Shown here: piece by piece, positions 22,892 through 34,280 of the stretch
Position numbering within the stretch: position 1 is the stretch's first letter
How the letters are laid out: each line of letters opens with the position of its first letter
NCBI GenBank assembly: GCA_963921195.1
Contig: OY992540.1
Coordinates: forward strand, 76,745,337-76,809,336
Direction: 5' to 3'
Source: Pegoplata infirma
Lineage: Eukaryota; Arthropoda; Insecta; Diptera; Anthomyiidae
Length of the DNA: 64,000 nucleotides
Translations under genes and position numbers: made by a program
Notes under the pieces: generated by a model
Told to the model about the DNA's origin: nothing
What the model saw: the letters and a program-made list of their open reading frames with translations, nothing else
Database searches by the model: none

Positions 22892-23261
22892 GCACATACA
22901 AAGTCACCCATAACTTTAAAACTATAAAACCCACAATTACCAAATAGGTACCATTTAAAAGCTGAAAGGATTACCTTATAAGTGGCATCCACAATTTTTT
23001 CTTGTAACGAAAGGTCAAAGGTCATATTTCTAGGTCTAATGTTCAAAGACCTATATCTCAAAATCCGATATTTTTAAAATTCTCAAAAAAATATATGATA
23101 ACAATCAAGTCTTTCCCTACATTTGTATCAAAATTTCAGGGTGGACACACATATGGTTCCAAAGTTACAGAGGAAAACGTGCTTGAAGTCAAGATTCATA
23201 TGCAAAAGCTTACACACACGAAGCAGCGTAGCATGCTAGCATGCTGCTAGCAGTAAACAAA

Positions 23262-24238
23262 CAATGGGACGGACCTAAAAACTGAACCCATTATTTATTA
23301 ATATTTCGACCTCCTGAATTTGATTTCACTATCAAAACTGAATTTTATCGTAGGGTTTTCTTGTTTTCTTACAAGGAAAATCTTCAAAGTGAACATACGT
23401 AATTTCTTTGAAATTTATGCCCATGAAAGACAACAAATATCTAACATCGACCTGTCTGAGCTTATTGGTCTTAATTTAGTTTTAATGGGTTAAACGGGAG
23501 TCAAAAATTACCGATTTTACGTAACTTTAACTTTTAGGTACATTGATGCCACTTATATCAATCCGTTTCATTTGAAAAAAAAAAAATTTGGCGTCTGTTT
23601 GAGACATTTTATTTGTTGCATAATTGTTTTTGTTAAAAATGTATAGTTTTTGTTAAACTATATAGTTTTTGTAAAAAAAATTCATTGTTGGTACTATTTC
23701 CTATTTAAATTAAGCAATCACATGAATTTTTTATTGGCAGTTTTTCTAACAGGTCGGGTTTCATCCGAATTTAAAAAAAAATATCTTTATTAGTGTGTCC
23801 AAAATAAAATAAGGCAAAAATTCAAAGAAGTTCGAAACATTAGCGTTTTCATTTCTAAACCATTTTTATGCTTGTTTATGAGCTTTATTCCGCTTTGAAC
23901 ATACGGTTCCCCCACCCCATTCCTATTTCCCTACTATGGAAGAATATAAGTTTCGAATGAAACCGATCTGTTATATGTGGCATCAATATAAAGTACCTAA
24001 ACTTTAAAACAACTGAAAATGGGTAATTTTTAACCCAGTTTAACCTGAATTTAGGCCGACAAGCTCAGACTGGTTGATTTTAGATTTATTTTTTCTAGCT
24101 TGTGTATAAATTTTAAAGAAATCAGGTATGTTCACTTTCGAGGACTTTCCTTGTAAAAGAACAAGAAAACGCCTACAATATAACTCAAAATACATAAAAG
24201 GTATTAAGCCTTGTTCTAGGCCCGCACCTTTGTTTACG
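23262..24238. mobile_element. Foldback element, TIR GTAAACAAACAATGGG-like, near 1 kb
   Basis: Left GTAAACAAA..GGACGGACCTA pairs imperfectly with right TAGGCCCGCACCTTTGTTTAC. The arms share TTTTCTTGTT, CAAGGAAAATC, AAGTGAACATACG, CTGAGCTTATTGG and GGTTAAAC blocks up to the loop near 23800. It is related to 9400-9798. It occupies the loop of the 21043-24793 element. Confidence 0.65.
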
Positions 24239-24871
24239 ACTATGTATATTGTTTTGTTTGTGCAATATTTTTTATATGAACTCGTAGAAAAAACCTTGCC
24301 TTCGAGTACGTTTTCTTCTGTAACTTTGGAACCATATGAGTGTCCACCCTGAAATTTTGATTCAAATGTAAGGAAAGACTTGATTGTTATCATATATTTT
24401 TTTGAGAATTTAAAAAATATCGGATTTTGAGATATGGGTCTTTGAACATTAGACATTGAAATATGACCTTTGACCTTTCATTACAAGAAAAAATTGTGCA
24501 TGTCACTTTTAATGTAAACCTTTCAGCTTTCAAATGGTACCTATTTGGTAATTGTGGATTTTATAGTTTTAAAGTTATGGGTAACTTTGTATGTGCACCT
24601 TATTGAAAATTTGACGTTTTTGCCAATTTTCAAGACGCCATATTTCGAAAACTAAAAATTTTTGGAGCCTGTAAGGTAATCATTTTATGAAAACAACGCA
24701 TGTGAAATATTTTTTGCGAATTTCATTAAAATCGGAGGTGACAAATCCGAAAATCACAGTTTTCTGTGCGGTTTGACATGGAATCACCCAGGTACCTCTT
24801 ATTTTTTCGCAATCATTCCCATATTTAAGTTTCAGGACAATCGGTGGGTGCCATGTAAAATACCTTCCTTG

Positions 24872-26082
24872 TAAGTTATCGACAGTATGAAAGTCTAGGA
24901 AGTTTATATTTTTGCCTATAGAAAATTCTAGAATTCTGTGACATTTTCCAGTTTTATCAAAATGGTTGGCCACTTAGGTATTTTGGATTAATCATTATAA
25001 AACTAGCCAATGGTTAGTGATCTTTAGTAATATTGATTTAATTCATTAGCAAAGTCTGTTTATAAAATTTTATAAAAACTCTGAAGAAAAAGAAAAAAAA
25101 AACTATTATGGAATTTAAGTAATGGATCATTGAGGTTAATGTCGTATAAGTTATTTATTAAATCACAAGAACTAAAAACATTTTTTAAAGAGGAAAAAAC
25201 AAAACGGAATATAAATTAAAAAAAACAAAAAAATTAAAATATATTTTACACGTAAGAGCTATATTTTAGTTTACATAAGTTTCTTTAAATTTATTCATTA
25301 TTTCCTCTTTCCGGAAATATCTTTTTTTTTGTGGAACAACAAAGAAGAGTATTTCCAAAAACATATTTAATGAACATGTTAAAATCTTCATGAATGTTTA
25401 ATGAAAGTAGTATCCTTGTTTTTTCTTTTTTTTTTTTTCTTATCGTTAAATGCATATTAATGATTTGTTTTCCAATTTACCTGTAAAACCCAAAAATTTA
25501 AAAAAAATCCTGGTGATGACCAAATTCCAAAATTAATTTTATCTAAGACGTGCACGTACTATCACTTTAATTCATTTAAAATCTGTAACAAAAGAAAACC
25601 CAAAAAAATATATAAGTGAATTGGTGCGTTTTCGTGCGTTAAACCAAACTAAAAACCAATGTTTCATGTATGTTTTGATATTTTTTAAAATTATCTGATG
25701 TGTTTTTACTTTCCTTTGCAGCTACTGCTGCATTTAGGAAGTTTTTTCTCTTTAACTTCCGGTATACATAGTTAATTTGAAATTAGTTTGTTTGTTAAGA
25801 CATGATAAATATATTTTAAAACTCCCAAAATATATTTTTCAAATATTTTAAAGTGCTCGAATTTCTTATCTCATGCAATTGACCTCAAAATACAATAATT
25901 GTTGTTTGATTTTTGTGAATTTGTCACCTAATGACCAAAATAATGGAGGGACATGCATGCATTACTCATCGAAATGCTTTGATTATTTTGTATAATTTTA
26001 AATTCCTCTTATTGACATTTGAAATTCAAGGTTGTTTGACATAACCGTTTTTATTTTTTTTTGAAAATATCTTTTGAAATTT
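24872..26082. other. AT-rich DNA, no gene or family repeat recognised
   Basis: Read on both strands without a supportable frame. Poly-A and poly-T runs occur throughout. Confidence 0.45.
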
Positions 26083-26084
26083 AA

Positions 26085-26290
26085 ACAAGTGAGAGCGTTA
26101 AATTCGTCTGTGCGGAATCTTTAATACCCTGCAAAATATAAACAAAATACGAAATTTTTTCTCCAGTTCCAATTTTTACATTAACGTACGTTTTCCCATT
26201 TGGTACATTATGGCCATCTATACCCTCCGGGAAAAGGGACCTGTTAAGGACAGATCCCTGAGATGTACTTGCACTTTGAAGGGACATGTC
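26085..26290 (-). mobile_element. A-family Helitron-like 3' end fragment
   Basis: The complement ends in the hairpin block TTCCGCACAGACGAATTTAA then CGCTCTCACTTGT, the A-family 3' terminus. Towards 26290 the sequence leaves the family consensus, then is cut by the foldback at 26291. Confidence 0.55.
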
Positions 26291-27083
26291 TAGGCTGACC
26301 ATTCGTACTGATTTGATCAGTACATGTACTGATTTTTAGTCACGTGTACTGATCAAAAATCCATGTACTGATATGTACTGATTTTTGAAAATATGTACTG
26401 ATTGTACTGATTTCTGACTATTTAAACACAAAAAAAAATTTATTAAAAAAGTTAGTCTAAAAACTTTAATTTTCATAAAATATAGAATACGAGAAGTTTT
26501 ATATAAGTTAAGTCTGAGATATTTTTTCTATAAAATAAATTCTAAGAAGCTTAGAGTTTGTGAGTCCGAAAAAGGCTCTTAACAAAAGCTTTAGCTGATG
26601 CTTACAAAAACATGAAGTGTATTTTAATGAACATTTCACGGGATGATGGATTTTTTAATCAAAATTAAACTTTTATTTCGTAAATTCATCAGAATTTAAG
26701 GATTTTTATTCCCGAAATATGGACCTACAATTTAACAAGAATGTTTTTTAAGAAATATGCTCTTATTATCTGGTAAGTTTTTAAATGATTTCAGAACTTA
26801 AGTGGAAAAGTCCTCAAAATCTGAGTGATTTTTAAAGCAAATAAATTTTTTAAATCTCATTCGTCAAAATTGTGTGTTTTTATATTTTTTCTACACTCAA
26901 AATTTTTGTTTTTTAAGACTACCTGACTATTTTTACTGACCTACTTTTTGACTCAAAGAAACTATAATTGGTAATAAAACCGATATTTTTATTGTTGCAA
27001 ACATTCATCATATTTTTTTCTATTAAAAAAATCATGAAAACTTGGGCGTACTGATTTGAGTTCGGAAAAAAATGGTCACCCTA
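26291..27083. mobile_element. hAT-like foldback, TIR TAGGGTGACCAT, GTACTGAT words
   Basis: Ends TAGGCTGACCATT and AATGGTCACCCTA are flanked by a perfect 8-bp duplication GACATGTC (26283-26290 and 27084-27091). The left arm repeats TGTACTGAT about ten times in 120 bp. The right arm keeps only one such word next to the TIR. No transposase frame is present. Confidence 0.85.
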
Positions 27084-27183
27084 GACATGTCACAAAAATA
27101 CGGATATAATCGCGAACTAGTCTTTAACATCAATCCATAAGTCCATAAATGTGTTCTTCGTACCAGTTCATAGGATAGGTGCA

Positions 27184-27427
27184 CACAGAAAAATAAATTC
27201 CCAATCGAATTTTTTAGTTCTATCAACTCATAATTCGATTGTCGCTACTATTTTTTGGGTGTGGCAACCGAATTTTTTATTGTTTTAATTAAATGTCTGT
27301 TGGATCAACCGAGTTTAGTTGGTACTACCGATATTCAATTCTGACGACCTATATGCAAATGTTTCAACCGATTTTTAGTTGTTTTTACTAAATTTCAGTT
27401 GGAAATTTGCAAATTTGTTTTCTGTGT
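27184..27427. mobile_element. Short foldback, TIR ACACAGAAAAATAAATT
   Basis: ACACAGAAAAATAAATT on the left pairs with AATTTGTTTTCTGTGT on the right. The interior repeats TTTTTAGTTNTATCAAC and CAACCGAATTTTT-type words in both orientations. The target duplication is unclear. Confidence 0.6.
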
Positions 27428-27918
27428 TTGTTTTTAAGATCAATGGGTCCAATAAATTTCTCGCAGGGTGTATATTAGGGTGGGTCGATTTGAACATCTT
27501 AATGGGCGCCTCGCGTTTCTGATTCTTGGGATTGTACTGAGCAAAAAAGTCCACTAGACCATACGTCTACGGTGAAAATCGAGTTTCCAATTTTTGACTT
27601 GCAGTTTTTTCTCAGACTTTATCATATTTCGTAAACTATTTCAAATTTTGACTTATTTTCAAAAGTAAAGTTGTAGCCATTGTCTCGGGCTACAATTTCT
27701 TTGAACATATGACTCAGAAAAACCTTCGTTTTCATGGTTAAAAAAATTAATTTTTGACAAAGAAAAAAAATTTTGATGAAAAAAAATTTCATAAAAAAAA
27801 AAAAAAAATTATATAAAAAGTTTTTGATGAAAAAAATTTGATGAAAAAATAATTGATGAAAAAAAATATAGATAAAAAAATTTTTTTTATGAAAATTAAA
27901 AAAAAATTTGGTTAAAAA
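27428..27918. other. GATGAAAAA-rich low-complexity DNA
   Basis: A TATTAGGGTGGGTCGATTTG block at about 27474 resembles a transposon end but has no visible partner. TTGATGAAAAAA units repeat at about 27773-27860. The minus-strand Phe/Ile-rich frame at 27622-27957 comes from this repeat and is not a gene. Confidence 0.5.
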
Positions 27919-28388
27919 ATAATGTGCTCGATTCTCGAATACGACTTCACCATTCACCCAATTTTTAAAAATTTGATATTCTTTCGAATTTTAAGATTTA
28001 AAAATTTTTTTCTTGTACCAATTAAAGATCTAGTTAATATCTTTAATAATTACAAGAACAAATTTAACAAGTGAGAGTGTTAAATTCGGCTGTGCCGAAT
28101 CTATTATACCCTCCACATGTAAAACAAGTAAGAAAATTATAGTCGGTCAAGACCGACCATATAATACCCTACACCAGAGTTTCCCGGACCATGGGTCCCC
28201 AGTTCAAACATGGACTGATTAGATCTATATTTTGTCAAATCTTTAATTAGTGTAAAAAGCAATCACTAATCAAATTTGAGTGGAATAGGCTTCTTTTTGT
28301 TGACAATAAATCGCTTCAACTGAATATCGGGCGAAATTTCCACATGGGACCTAAGTCCAAAATGGTCCGATGATAATTAGATTTGATA

Positions 28389-29092
28389 GGCGTACGGACA
28401 TAGCGCCCAAGGTCTTATCGCCCAAAACCGTAAATGTCATATCACCCAAGCTGCGACATATAGCCCAAAATGAAAGGTCTAAAAATGTTATTACTCCCAA
28501 AACAAAATTGTTAAAAATCCAAAATATTTTTTTGGGCGAAATGTCGAAATTACGACTTCTATGATTTGTTTTTTTTTTTTTGTAATAAAGGTTTTCTGCG
28601 TAGCCGGCCTTCGGCCGGGCTTAGGGATTACTTACTCCATGCATTAAACCCACCCTCTCTGCAAACCAAAGCTATTTGGTTATCAGGCCTTTTTGATGCA
28701 TAACAAATTTGATAGTGGTAAGGCCTGCTACCCTAGAAACTTTGCTTTGCGGTGAGGGTGGGTTTAATGAATGGATTTTGTAATCCCTAAGTCCGGCCGA
28801 AGGCCGGCTACGCATAAAACCTTTAAAACATTGTCTTAAAAAAAACAATATTGGTGAGTTTTATGATTATTTTTTTGGGCGCTATGACATTTTATAAATT
28901 CAACATTTTGATATTTGGGTAATATGACATTTTTGATAATTTATATTAATTTTAAGAAAATTGTTAAAATACCCAAAAATAATGGCCATATCGTCCAAAA
29001 AATTTTGCAACAACAACTATCACACATTTTTTTTGGATGGAATGACTTTTTTAAATTGGGCGATATGCACTTGGGCGTTATGTCCGTACGCC
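28389..29092. mobile_element. Mutator-like non-autonomous element, 9-bp target GATTTGATA
   Basis: TIRs GGCGTACGGACATAGCGCCC and GGGCGTTATGTCCGTACGCC are flanked by a perfect 9-bp duplication GATTTGATA (28380-28388, 29093-29101). The host B copy elsewhere shows the same block once (near 20755 on the other strand), confirming insertion. The arms repeat GCGCCCAA/ATATGACATTT-like words. A 9-bp duplication is the hallmark of MULEs. No MuDR-type transposase is present. Confidence 0.85.
28587..28824. mobile_element. GC-rich foldback hairpin inside the Mutator-like element
   Basis: AAAGGTTTT, TGCGTAGCCGGCC, TTCGGCCGG and CTTAGGGATTAC on the left pair with GTAATCCCTAAG, CCGGCCGAAGGCCGG, CTACGCA and AAAACCTTT on the right. 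The terminal block itself folds (CCGGCCTTCGGCCGG). A second inner pair, AAACCCACCCTC and GAGGGTGGGTTT, follows. The arms are strongly GC-rich against an AT-rich background. Confidence 0.8.
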
Positions 29093-30415
29093 GATTTGAT
29101 AAGGTTATTAAAGTACGCGTTTAACATACACAAACAGAATTTTAATTAAATATTTTCTATTTTCATGAAAATTGAGAGATTTATGTGAAAATCGGGAAGG
29201 TGGTTTGTATGGGGGCTACTAGAAGAACTGGTTCGATTTCTTTAAAATTCGGAATGGTGATTTGTGTGTATAAAGCATTAATTCCTGCCAAATTTTGAAA
29301 AGTTACCTATTAAAATGCGACTATTAGAGTCATTTGAGCCAAAACTAAAGAGGACCTTTGTATGGGGGCTAGGTCTAAATATGAACCGATTTTTTCCAAT
29401 TTCAATAGGCTTCGTCCTTGGGCCAAAAGAGGCTTAAGTTTTAAATTTCAAGTCAATTGATTGAGAATTGCGACCTGTATCGTGTTTACACCGTTTACAT
29501 GGACAGACAGACGGACGGACGGACGGACGGACGGACGGACATCACTAAATCGACTCAAAAAGTGATTCTAAGTCGATCGGTATACTTAAAAGTGGGTCTA
29601 GGACCAATATTTCGGGTAGTTACAAACATCAGCACAAACTCATTATACCCTGTACCACAGTGTGGTGTAGGGTATAAAAATTAAAAAAAAAAATTTTGAG
29701 AGGGTCGTTGTATTAAGGGGGGGGGGGGCAAGGTAGGGGAGGGGTCGGTGAGCTGGGGTGACTCCTTGGCCCTCACGGTATATGTTTACAAGTTCATTTT
29801 TGTCTGCTTTGTGCACTTACATAAGTATTATAGTTTTATAATTATTTAAATTAATTTTTTATCCACGCCCTTAAAAGAGGGGCGGGGCAAAAAAGCTAAA
29901 TTTTTTAATTCCCTGGGTTCAAGTGCAGGACTATAAACTTCTACAAACATAAAAATGTCTCATTTGGTTCACAAAATTACAAAAAAAAACTTAAAAAAAA
30001 ATTAGCATTTTTAAGAGGTTGGTTTAGTTCTTCAAGGGGGACCTTTTTTCCCCCTGGTCCGATTTGGCCAATTTCCGAACTTAACCTGCCTAGGACCATA
30101 AGACATATTTATGCCAAACTTGAGGGGCCTAGCTCTTTTATTTTGGACTGAATCGTGTTAACTACAGACGGACGGACGAACAGACAGACGGACGGACGGA
30201 CGGACATCGCTAGAATGTCTTAGAATCGATCACTGATCAATAATATATATACTTTATGGGGTCCTCGACCGATATTTCGATGCGTTACACACGGAATGAA
30301 AAAGTGAGTATACCCCCATACTGTAGTTGGAGGGTATAAAAATCTTAAAACTTGTGAGAATATCAAATTTTTAAAAATTAGGTGAATGGTGAAACCGTAT
30401 TCCAAAATCGAGCAC

Positions 30416-30702
30416 AATGTGTTATTATAATCGAGTTATTATAATCGAAGCTGCCAACCTTTTTGGTTTTAAGAAAATGAAAACAGTAATTCTTCTTTTC
30501 TTTTTTGTTAGTCGTTAGCTTATATAGTCAAACTAAGGTGGCATCCTGCATCATTTTTAAAATTAGACACCAGCCTAAAAACATTATCATGTTAAAACAT
30601 TCTGAAAAAAAATAATTTTTGGCAATTCTGATTTTAAGAGCCAAAAAGGTTAAAAAATGTATTTGATACTTTTTCTTTCTCCTGAAATAATTGTCCGTCC
30701 TA
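30416..30702. other. AT-rich spacer without a recognised feature
   Basis: Nothing in it matches the families listed here. There is no open frame of note. Confidence 0.4.
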
Positions 30703-31849
30703 CACTCATAGAAATCCTACAGTATTCCTTACTAAAAAGTTGCCAGTTTTTACTAATTGTTAGTATTAAAGGGCCCTACAACGCGTTAGTCAATTTTTAC
30801 TAACGCAGTTATAAAAAAACGGTAAACAAATTTTAAAGCGAAAACCTATCCAAAACCGATTTTGACAAATTTTTTAATAAAAAAATTGGATCAAAAAAAT
30901 ATAATTATTGAGCTTAAAATTAAATTGAGCTCAGAAATTAAAAAAAAATATATATACTTTTATTTTTATACCCTCCAACTACAGTATGGGGTATACTCAC
31001 TTTGTCATTCCGTGTGTAACGCATCGAAATATCGTTCGGGGACCCCATAAAGTATATATATTATTGATCAGTGATCGATTCTAAGACATTCTAGCGATGT
31101 CCGTCCGTCCGTCTGTCCGTCCGTCTGTCCGTCCGTCTGTAGTTAACACGATACAGTCCAAAATAAAAGAGCTAGACTCCTCAAGTTTGGCGAATATGTC
31201 TTGTGGTCCTAGGCAGGTTAAGTTCGGAAATGGGCAAAATCGGACCTGGGGGAAAAAGTTCCCCCTTGAAGAACTAAACCAACCTCAGAAAAAAAATCAC
31301 TTTTTACATGATTTTTTGTCCTTTTGTTTAACAAATTCAATATTTTTATGCTACAAGAAGATCAAAGTCCTGCATTTGGACCCTGAGAATTAGAAAATGT
31401 CGTTTTTTTGGTCCGCCCCCCCCCTTTTATGGGCGTAGAATAAAAAAATTAAATTATGATAATCTTGCATTTCTTTAGTGTAAAAAACATTTTTTTTATT
31501 TTTTTGCATGTTGGAGGGTATAAAAGATTTGGCACAGCCGAATTTAACACTCTTACTTGTTTTTTTTTTTTTAAATGGAAATTTGCTATGTGCGTTTAAA
31601 AAAAAAAATATTCAAAAATGTAAATTTTACCTTTTTAGGTGTCAAAAATAAGTTTCCAAATTTTTAAAAATTACTAACAAAAATTATTAAAAAATCGGTA
31701 AAAAAATCAGTATTCAGTAAATTCCAAGCTCAAAAAATAACTAAATTTATACTGTAAAACTAAATTTATACTGTAAATTACTAAAAAAGTAGTAAAGTTA
31801 AAGTTATAACACTTTTACTGTATTTTTTACTGTAGGATTTTTCTGGGTG
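30703..31849. mobile_element. Foldback element, TIR CACTCATAGAAATCCTACAGTA, TA target
   Basis: Left CACTCATAGAAATCCTACAG and right CTGTAGGATTTTTCTGGGTG pair between TA dinucleotides (30701-30702, 31850-31851). The arms use TTACTAA, TAGTAAA and ACTGTAAA words. The loop holds an A-family Helitron-like copy of about 0.6 kb. It shares the CACTC...AAAA terminus with 42761-43292. Confidence 0.8.
30964..31560 (+). mobile_element. Helitron-like A-family copy
   Basis: The 5' end is TTTTATACCCTCCAACTACAG, then GTCCGTCCGTCTGTCC runs at about 31099-31140 and an AGTTAACACGATACAGTCC block. The 3' end is hairpin GGCACAGCC region then AATTTAACACTCTTACTTGT. Nested in a foldback. Confidence 0.75.
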
Positions 31850-31932
31850 TAGAAACCTAAAATGTAGGATCCTTCAGCAGGAAAATCATTTTAAGAAAAG
31901 TATTTTTTGAAAATTCCGATTTAATTGGGGTA

Positions 31933-33098
31933 AGGTAAGATTGTAAGTGGCTGCTGACGGTTTACGTCAGCACACATAGACTCTGAAATCCTTTGGTATA
32001 CCACGGGACGATAATGGGGTCCCTCTACTAGTACCTGGCGTTAAACCAATTTGAGCTGCTTATGAAACTTCTTAGATATAGAATTTTTATATGCAAAATC
32101 AGAATGATCGTGCAGCAAGTCTCTGATCAAGTGAAGCAAGTCTCTGACCAGAAAGTGCAGGGCAATGGCAGATAAAGTGTTATATAGTTTCTAACTCCTC
32201 TTCATCCATGGAACTCCGGCAAAAGACATTTGACTGCACATTAAACCGTTCGGCGTGCTTTCCTACAAGGCAGTGTCCGGTAACTACAGCAACTACAATC
32301 GAAATCTCTACTCTTAAAAGCGATATCAGTTCATTTTGCGCTTTTGATTAAGTCTCACGAAGTTCCAATCTTGCATACTCATCGGCTTTCCCTGAATTGG
32401 CTCTGTGCCCTGGGACCCATATAAGTCGTAATTCAAACTGCTTGGCCATCTTATTTAAAGACGAGCAGATCTTGTTTTCAAAAACATTCGACTCCAGGAA
32501 CTTGACCGCGGCTTGACTGTCGGAATAGATATTGACTGTGGTTGTAGATAAGACATTGCAACTTAACCTGGCAGCCACTTCCTTTATTGCCAGCATCTCT
32601 GCCTGGAAAACACTGTAATCATCTTCCAATATTCGAGCCTGGCTCAACCCAAGCTTTTCCAAATAGACTCCGATGTACACTTATTCGCGTAGCTTCGATC
32701 CATCTGTGTAAAAATGTATCCAAGACACCCTGGATGGAGCCATAGTGATAAATTGGCGCTCAAAAAGGCTCATTGAGGGAGCACAGTCCAAAATTTGTGG
32801 TATTGTTATCTTTTTCAGGATCGCGCTATGGCCACAATCGGTGCTCTTTCCTTACAATGTGCTATAAGTCGAATTGCTGACGTTGCCGCATACTGCCAAG
32901 GGCATTAGATGGGGAAGGATTTCTAATGCAGTCGTAGGTGTAGTCCAAAGAGCTTCAGTGATAAACATAAACTCCATTGAGATAAGGACACAGTTGCCTT
33001 CAGTCTTCTAAAACAGGCCACCAGACAATGATTTCATAAAGAAGAATCGGACGCACCACTGTTGTATAAATGCAGTGAACGGCTATAGGGCTAACGAC
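31933..33098 (-). pseudogene. N1 non-LTR retrotransposon, 3' half, split from 39808-40432
   Basis: The minus strand shows RNase H pieces (SVFQAEMLAIKEVAARLSC, IYSDSQAAVKFL, LIWVPGHRANSG) at about 32395-32625, a Cys-rich tail near 32200, and the 3' UTR GTGGCTGCTGACG with a worn CTTACCTTACC tail at 31933. RT thumb sequences lie at 32870-33098. A 6.7-kb foldback interrupts it at CTAACGAC, and the upstream RT resumes at 39808. Stops and indels make it inactive. Confidence 0.85.
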
Positions 33099-34280
33099 TA
33101 GACTGGGTCGAAATCCTACAAAGTCTAAGGATCGATTGTCCTTAGTGCGGGAAAGTGGTAATGGGGTAATATAAGCATTTTATGGAAGACAACTTTTTAA
33201 TCGATCAAAAACTCTATTAGCGCATCGGTGGTCAAAATTGAGATTTTGGTCAAAATGGCCAAATTTTCAAAAATATTTTAAAAATATAAATTTCATTTTC
33301 TTGCTTAATAAAAAAAATTTTTTTTATTGCATTTGATACTAATAACTTATGTATTAAATATTGGAATTTTATGCCATCATTAACATATTTTTATTTAAGA
33401 TACAAAAAAAATCATATTTTTGACGCGGTTCTAAAAACCCCTTTTTTTAATTTAATTTTTATTTTTTATTAAAATTGCAAAATATATCGATTTTATTACT
33501 CAATGTTGTTGAAAACTTCATAAAGACTAAAGATTTAAATTTTTGCGAAAATCCGTTCGGTAGTTTTTTGTGGGGAGCGGTTTCAATTGAGCGGATTTCA
33601 AGGAAATCGTATTTTTTGCCATTTTTTTGAGTTTTTATTTTTTATAAACTACATTATTGTACAAATTGACCAATATTATACTCTATCTTGTTCCATTTGA
33701 TCATGGTAACTTAGTTTTGAAACGATAGATTTATAGGACATTTTTAACCATAATCGGTCAGCGGCCAAAAGTGTCCCGTACTGAGTTTTTTTAGGTTTTA
33801 ACTACTGTTTAATGAAATTAATGGTTGCAAAATCATGTTTGTGTTAAATATTGTGTTGTATAATCTTTTATTTAATCATATTGACTTAATTTTAAAACAT
33901 ACATATTTTTGGACATCTTGAACCCTTATGTGCATGCAACCAAAAATGTCCCCTACCAAAATTTTCATGTTTTTCACAAATAAAAAAAAAACACACATTT
34001 TTGTATTCAAAATAGTCGTAAATAATTAATTGAATAATTTTGATAATGCCGAAAGCGTTAGCCCTTCTGAAACAAAGGTCAATAGTGGCCCAATAACAGA
34101 TTTTTAAGAATTAGGATTATGTGCGGATTAAGTTTGTTTTAATAAAACTAAATTTTTTTTGATATTATATCACACGCAATCATTCATTTTATATATTTCT
34201 TAATGTCAATAAAGCCATAAAACAAATTATCCTTAAAATTAAAATTTTAAGACTAGACTAAGTGTCCATTTTCACACTTA

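Larger units (their letters stand above)
21043..24793. mobile_element. Foldback element, TIR GGTGGGCAAATCC, with three inner elements
   Basis: Left GGTGGG, CTCAAACCACACAG and GGATTTGTCACC pair with right GGAGGTGACAAATCC, GTGCGGTTTGACATGG and CACCC. The arms continue through AATATGGCGTCTTG, TGCACATACAAAG, AAAGGTCAAAGGTCATAT and GGGTGGACAC on the left and their complements at 24340-24700. The host sequence AGGTACCTCTTA resumes directly after it. Three further foldbacks interrupt it, giving about 3.75 kb in total. Confidence 0.75.
17504..24871. mobile_element. CAAGGAAGG-family element expanded to 7.4 kb by nested insertions
   Basis: The ends are CAAGGAAGGTCTTTCAC (17504) and its diverged complement, ending CCTTCCTTG (24871). 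Removing the inner elements leaves pieces (17504-17829, 19742-20204, 21013-21042, 24794-24871) collinear with the 569-bp copy at 53388-53956. Blocks such as GAGGGGGAAAAACG, TTTTTTGAAGGCC, CTGACCCGT, CCTGCTAGTTCGG and GATTGGGCAGCTAA occur in the same order. The flanks TGA and TAA are compatible with a degraded TAA duplication. No transposase is visible. Confidence 0.8.
28124..29678 (-). mobile_element. Helitron-like B-family copy, split by a Mutator-like element
   Basis: The minus-strand 5' end is TATACCCTACACCACACTG with partner GTGGTACAGGGTATAATG near 29640-29678. It has a GTCC run at about 29505-29540, and its 3' hairpin GTCGGTCTTGACCGAC then TATAATTTTCTTACTTGT ends at 28124. With the 704-bp insert removed it is collinear with 20205-21012. 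Confidence 0.8.
28067..30340 (-). mobile_element. Helitron-like A-family copy, split by a B-family copy
   Basis: The minus-strand 5' end is TTTTTATACCCTCCAACTAC at 30340. A GTCCGTCCGTCTGTC run lies near 30166-30206. The 3' hairpin GATTCGGCACAGCCGAATTT plus ACACTCTCACTTGT is at 28067. The copy is broken at about 28123 and 29680 by a B-family copy, leaving the segments 28067-28123 and 29680-30340. Confidence 0.75.
27919..30415. mobile_element. Inverted-repeat element with a Helitron-like insert in its loop
   Basis: Arms at about 27919-28010 and 30341-30415 pair through TGTGCTCGATT, GAATACG, TTCACCATTCACC and TTTTTAAAAATTTGATATTC. The loop is filled by the A-family copy 28067-30340. The outer limits are not fixed because no target duplication was found. 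Confidence 0.6.

Noticed and set aside
27622..27957. 111-residue minus-strand frame
   Set aside because: Produced by GATGAAAAA repeats; low complexity and no motif.
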